Assembly (NCBI GenBank): GCA_017530275.1
Contig: JAFXMP010000020.1
Location: forward strand, 1-6,959
Length of the DNA stretch: 6,959 nt
Direction of reading: 5' to 3'
From: Clostridia bacterium
Lineage (GTDB): Bacteria; Bacillota_A; Clostridia; Christensenellales; Aristaeellaceae
Shown: positions 4,097-6,959 of the stretch, piece by piece
Numbering within the stretch: the first letter of the stretch is position 1
Layout: every line of letters starts with the position of its first letter
Notes under the pieces: model-generated
Databases searched by the model: none
Seen by the model: the letters and a program-made list of their open reading frames with translations, nothing else
What the model was told of the DNA's origin: nothing
Position numbers and translations under genes: made by a program

Positions 4097-6959
4097 AAAT
4101 CCATCCATTCGGAAGGTGCTTGTCATTGGTTCCGGTCCCATCGTGATCGGGCAGGCGGCGGAATTTGACTACGCCGGGGCCCAGGCGTGCCGGGTACTGA
4201 AAAGCGAGGGTGTGAACGTGGTGCTGGTCAATTCCAACCCCGCCACCATCATGACAGATCAGCATTTGGCGGATGAAATTTACCTGGACCCCCTGAACGC
4301 CGCCACGGTACGCCGCATCATCGAAAAGGAACGGCCCGATGGGTTGCTTTCAGGTTTGGGCGGGCAGACCGCCTTGACCCTTGCCATGCAGCTGAGCAAA
4401 GACGGCACCCTGGAGGAATTTGGGGTGCGGCTGCTGGGTTCTCCCATCGAAGCCATTGAGAAGGCCGAGGATCGAGAACAGTTCCGGGACGCCATGCGGC
4501 GTATCGGCCAGCCTTGCGTGCCCTCCGAAATCGCGGAAAACCTGCCTGACGCTCTCAAGGCGGCAGAAAAGATCGGCTATCCTGTCATCGTGCGCCCGGC
4601 GTACACCTTGGGCGGCAGCGGCGGCGGCATCGCTCAGGATGAAAATGAAATGCGTCTCATTGCCAAGGCGGGGCTGGACGCTTCGCCCATTACCCAAATT
4701 TTGGTGGAAAAGTGCATTTCCGGTTGGAAGGAAATTGAATTTGAAACCATGCGGGACGGCCTGGGCAACTGCATTGCCGTCTGTTCCATGGAAAACATTG
4801 ACCCCGTGGGCGTGCATACCGGGGACAGCATTGTGGTCTCCCCAGCCCTGACGCTGTCCGATAAGGAATACCAAATGCTGCGCACGGCCTCCCTGCGAAT
4901 GATCGAGGCCATCGGCATCGTGGGCGGCTGCAACTGCCAGTTCGCCCTGAACCCCGATTCCTTTGAATACGCGGTGATCGAGGTCAATCCCCGGGTTTCC
5001 CGTTCTTCTGCCATAGCCAGCAAGGCCACGGGCTACCCTATCGCTAAAATCACCACCCGCATCGCCTTGGGCTATTCCTTGGACGAAATCGCCAACGACA
5101 TCACCGGGAAAACCTGCGCCTGCTTTGAACCGGCCCTGGACTATGTGGTGGTGAAATTCCCTAAGTGGCCTTTTGATAAATTCCAGGGTTCCTCCCGCCG
5201 TTTGGGCACGCAGATGAAGGCAACCGGCGAGGTGATGGCGATTGGGCAATGCTTTGAGGAAGCGCTGATGAAAGCCGTACGCGGCGCGGAAATCGGCCTG
5301 GATAATCTGAACGCGCCGCCAGTTTCCAACGCGGATATATATACCCGTCTCGCTGCCCAGGATGACCGGCGGCTGTTCACCGTGTTTGAAGCGCTGAAAC
5401 AGGGCGTGTCCGTGGACGAGGTTTTTGCCATTACGAAAATCGACCGTTGGTTCCTGTATAAGCTCCAGGGCATGACGGAGCTTGAAAACCGCATCCGGGA
5501 AACGGGGATGCGGGAGGAGGATTATCCACTTCTAAAGCGCCTGGGCTATCCGGACAGCGCCATAGAAAAGCTATTTCATGCGGAGGATCTGCCCGCTTTC
5601 CCGTTCAGCTACAAGATGGTGGATACCTGCGGAGCGGAATTCGCCGCGGAAACGCCTTATTTTTATTCCTGTCCCGGCGGCGTATGCGAAGCCCGGACGC
5701 TGATACGCAGCGGCAAGCCTGTGGTCATCGTGCTTGGTTCCGGGCCCATTCGCATCGGTCAGGGCATCGAGTTCGATTACAGCTCGGTGCATTGCGTGTG
5801 GACCCTGCGGGAAATGGGCTACGACGTGGTGATCATCAACAACAACCCGGAAACGGTTTCAACCGACTACGACACCGCCGACCGGCTGTACTTCGAGCCC
5901 CTTTGCCCCGAAGACGTGATGAAAATCATCGAGGTGGAGAAGCCCATCGGCGTGGTGGTGGCCTTCGGCGGGCAGACGGCCATCAAGCTGACCAAGTTCT
6001 TAGATGAAAAAGGCGTTCGGATTCTGGGCACCTCCGCCGAATCCATCGACATCGCGGAAGACCGGGAACGCTTCGACGCGCTGCTGGAGAACTTCGGCAT
6101 CCGCCGTCCCCGGGGCATGGGCGTGCGCACCTTAGAGGAAGCGGTTTCCGCCGCCGAGGAGTTGGGCTATCCCGTATTGCTCCGCCCCTCCTACGTGATC
6201 GGCGGGCAGAACATGACCATTTCCCGCACCAAAGAGCACACTGTCGCCTACATGGAAAAGATCTTGGCGGGCGGGATCGACAATCCCGTTCTGATCGACC
6301 AGTATTTGCCCGGCATCGAGCTGGAAGTGGACGTGATCTCTGACGGCACGGATGTTTTAATTCCCGGCATCATGGAGCACATCGAGCGGGCGGGCATCCA
6401 TTCCGGCGACTCCATCGCCGTCTATCCGCCCTATAACCTGAACGACGTGTTCCTGCGGAAAATATGCGACTGTTCCGAGAAATTGGCTTTGGCCCTGGGA
6501 ACAAAGGGCCTGGTCAATATCCAGTACCTGATTTACAACAATGAATTATACGTCATCGAAGTGAACCCCCGGGCCAGCCGCACGGTGCCCTACATCAGCA
6601 AGGTGACCAAGGTGCCCATGGTGGATTTGGCGTCTAAGGTCATGCTCGGCGAAAAGCTGATCGATTTGGGCTATGGCGCGGGGCTGTACCGAACGCCCCC
6701 TTACGTGGCGGTAAAGGTGCCGGTGTTCTCCTTTGAAAAGCTGAACGACGCAAACTCCATCTTAGGCCCGGAAATGAAATCCACGGGCGAGGTGCTGGGC
6801 ATCGGCAAAACGCTGCCGGAAGCGCTGTTCAAGGGCCTTACCGCCGCGGGCTTCAAGGTGCCCGCCGCGAACAGCAAGCACAAAACCGGCGTGCTGCTCA
6901 GCGTGGAGGAAAACGATTATCAGGAGATCATTTCTCTGGCGAAGCGCCTGTATGATCTG
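4089..6959 (+). CDS. carB: Carbamoyl-phosphate synthase large subunit, 3' truncated by the window end
   Basis: CarB uses two ATP, bicarbonate and ammonia from CarA to form carbamoyl phosphate. The 957 codons seen are open with no frameshift and no stop before the edge; about 110 residues of the usual 1070 or so are missing. The TTG start is fixed by GGGAGG eight bases upstream and by MPKNPSIRKVLVIG, the family N-terminus. The first ATP-grasp unit has GSGPIVIGQ, Arg129, Arg169 in RPAYTLGGSGGG, Glu215 in GWKE, and Glu298/Asn300 in IEVNPR. The duplicated second unit has GSGPIRIGQ from residue 550, Arg699 in RPSYVIGG, Glu746 in LEVD, and Glu824/Asn826. Catalytic residues of both halves look intact. 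The allosteric MGS-like domain begins near residue 935 (TGVLLSVEEND) and is mostly outside the window, so effector binding cannot be judged. The middle linker (about 495-545) looks shortened and divergent: it has SCPGGVCEA where relatives usually have an STYEEE-like stretch. Confidence 0.98.
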   Translation, partial: MPKNPSIRKVLVIGSGPIVIGQAAEFDYAGAQACRVLKSEGVNVVLVNSNPATIMTDQHLADEIYLDPLNAATVRRIIEKERPDGLLSGLGGQTALTLAMQLSKDGTLEEFGVRLLGSPIEAIEKAEDREQFRDAMRRIGQPCVPSEIAENLPDALKAAEKIGYPVIVRPAYTLGGSGGGIAQDENEMRLIAKAGLDASPITQILVEKCISGWKEIEFETMRDGLGNCIAVCSMENIDPVGVHTGDSIVVSPALTLSDKEYQMLRTASLRMIEAIGIVGGCNCQFALNPDSFEYAVIEVNPRVSRSSAIASKATGYPIAKITTRIALGYSLDEIANDITGKTCACFEPALDYVVVKFPKWPFDKFQGSSRRLGTQMKATGEVMAIGQCFEEALMKAVRGAEIGLDNLNAPPVSNADIYTRLAAQDDRRLFTVFEALKQGVSVDEVFAITKIDRWFLYKLQGMTELENRIRETGMREEDYPLLKRLGYPDSAIEKLFHAEDLPAFPFSYKMVDTCGAEFAAETPYFYSCPGGVCEARTLIRSGKPVVIVLGSGPIRIGQGIEFDYSSVHCVWTLREMGYDVVIINNNPETVSTDYDTADRLYFEPLCPEDVMKIIEVEKPIGVVVAFGGQTAIKLTKFLDEKGVRILGTSAESIDIAEDRERFDALLENFGIRRPRGMGVRTLEEAVSAAEELGYPVLLRPSYVIGGQNMTISRTKEHTVAYMEKILAGGIDNPVLIDQYLPGIELEVDVISDGTDVLIPGIMEHIERAGIHSGDSIAVYPPYNLNDVFLRKICDCSEKLALALGTKGLVNIQYLIYNNELYVIEVNPRASRTVPYISKVTKVPMVDLASKVMLGEKLIDLGYGAGLYRTPPYVAVKVPVFSFEKLNDANSILGPEMKSTGEVLGIGKTLPEALFKGLTAAGFKVPAANSKHKTGVLLSVEENDYQEIISLAKRLYDL

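Noticed and set aside
3479..4141. A 220-codon open frame on the minus strand over carA and the start of carB
   Set aside because: It covers the CarA glutaminase domain on the opposite strand, and its composition and lack of motifs fit a shadow frame.
4350..5249. A 299-codon open frame on the minus strand inside carB
   Set aside because: It lies entirely opposite a strongly conserved carB region, has histidine/glycine/glutamine-rich composition typical of antisense reading of GC-rich codons, and shows no recognisable domain.
4089..6959. Tandem duplication within carB (GSGPIxIGQ, NPxT...TD, GGQTA, RPxYxxGG and IEVNPR each twice)
   Set aside because: This is the ancient internal duplication shared by all CarB proteins, not a feature of this genome.

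Overview
The window is a stretch of bacterial chromosome with four complete or partial housekeeping genes and one membrane-protein gene. All five are on the + strand and closely packed. In order they are: the 3' end of glmS (glucosamine-6-phosphate synthase), pyrG (CTP synthase), a YhfC-family predicted intramembrane protease, carA, and carB cut off by the window end (small and large subunits of carbamoyl-phosphate synthase). Short intergenic gaps, strong Shine-Dalgarno sequences, a TTG start for carB and the style of the proteins (for example HGT rather than HGP in the GlmS isomerase domain) suggest a Firmicutes (Bacillota) bacterium, probably a moderately GC-rich member of the Clostridia. 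Genus or species cannot be read from this sequence.

Layout. Positions 1-447 are the GlmS C-terminus. An 18-base gap leads to pyrG (466-2073). The only sizeable non-coding stretch is 2074-2186 (113 bases). It holds a near-consensus sigma-70/sigma-A promoter (TTGACA, 17-base spacer, TAAAAT) and a strong ribosome binding site. The YhfC-like gene (2187-3011) follows. After 20 bases comes carA (3032-4096), which overlaps carB (4089 to beyond 6959) by 8 bases. No gene-free stretch exceeds 300 bases. I see no tRNA, rRNA, CRISPR, insertion sequence or riboswitch.

How the genes fit together. GlmS, PyrG and CarA/CarB all consume glutamine amide nitrogen. CarAB opens pyrimidine synthesis, PyrG closes it by making CTP from UTP, and GlmS opens the amino-sugar branch that later uses UTP to make UDP-GlcNAc. 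The membrane protease has no obvious metabolic link to these. It sits between the two pyrimidine blocks, carries the only clear promoter in the window, and lies directly upstream of carAB with no visible terminator or pyrimidine attenuator between them. That promoter may therefore also drive carAB. This arrangement, plus a few unusual stretches in CarB, is the most noteworthy content. I found no convincing evidence of a wholly new system.
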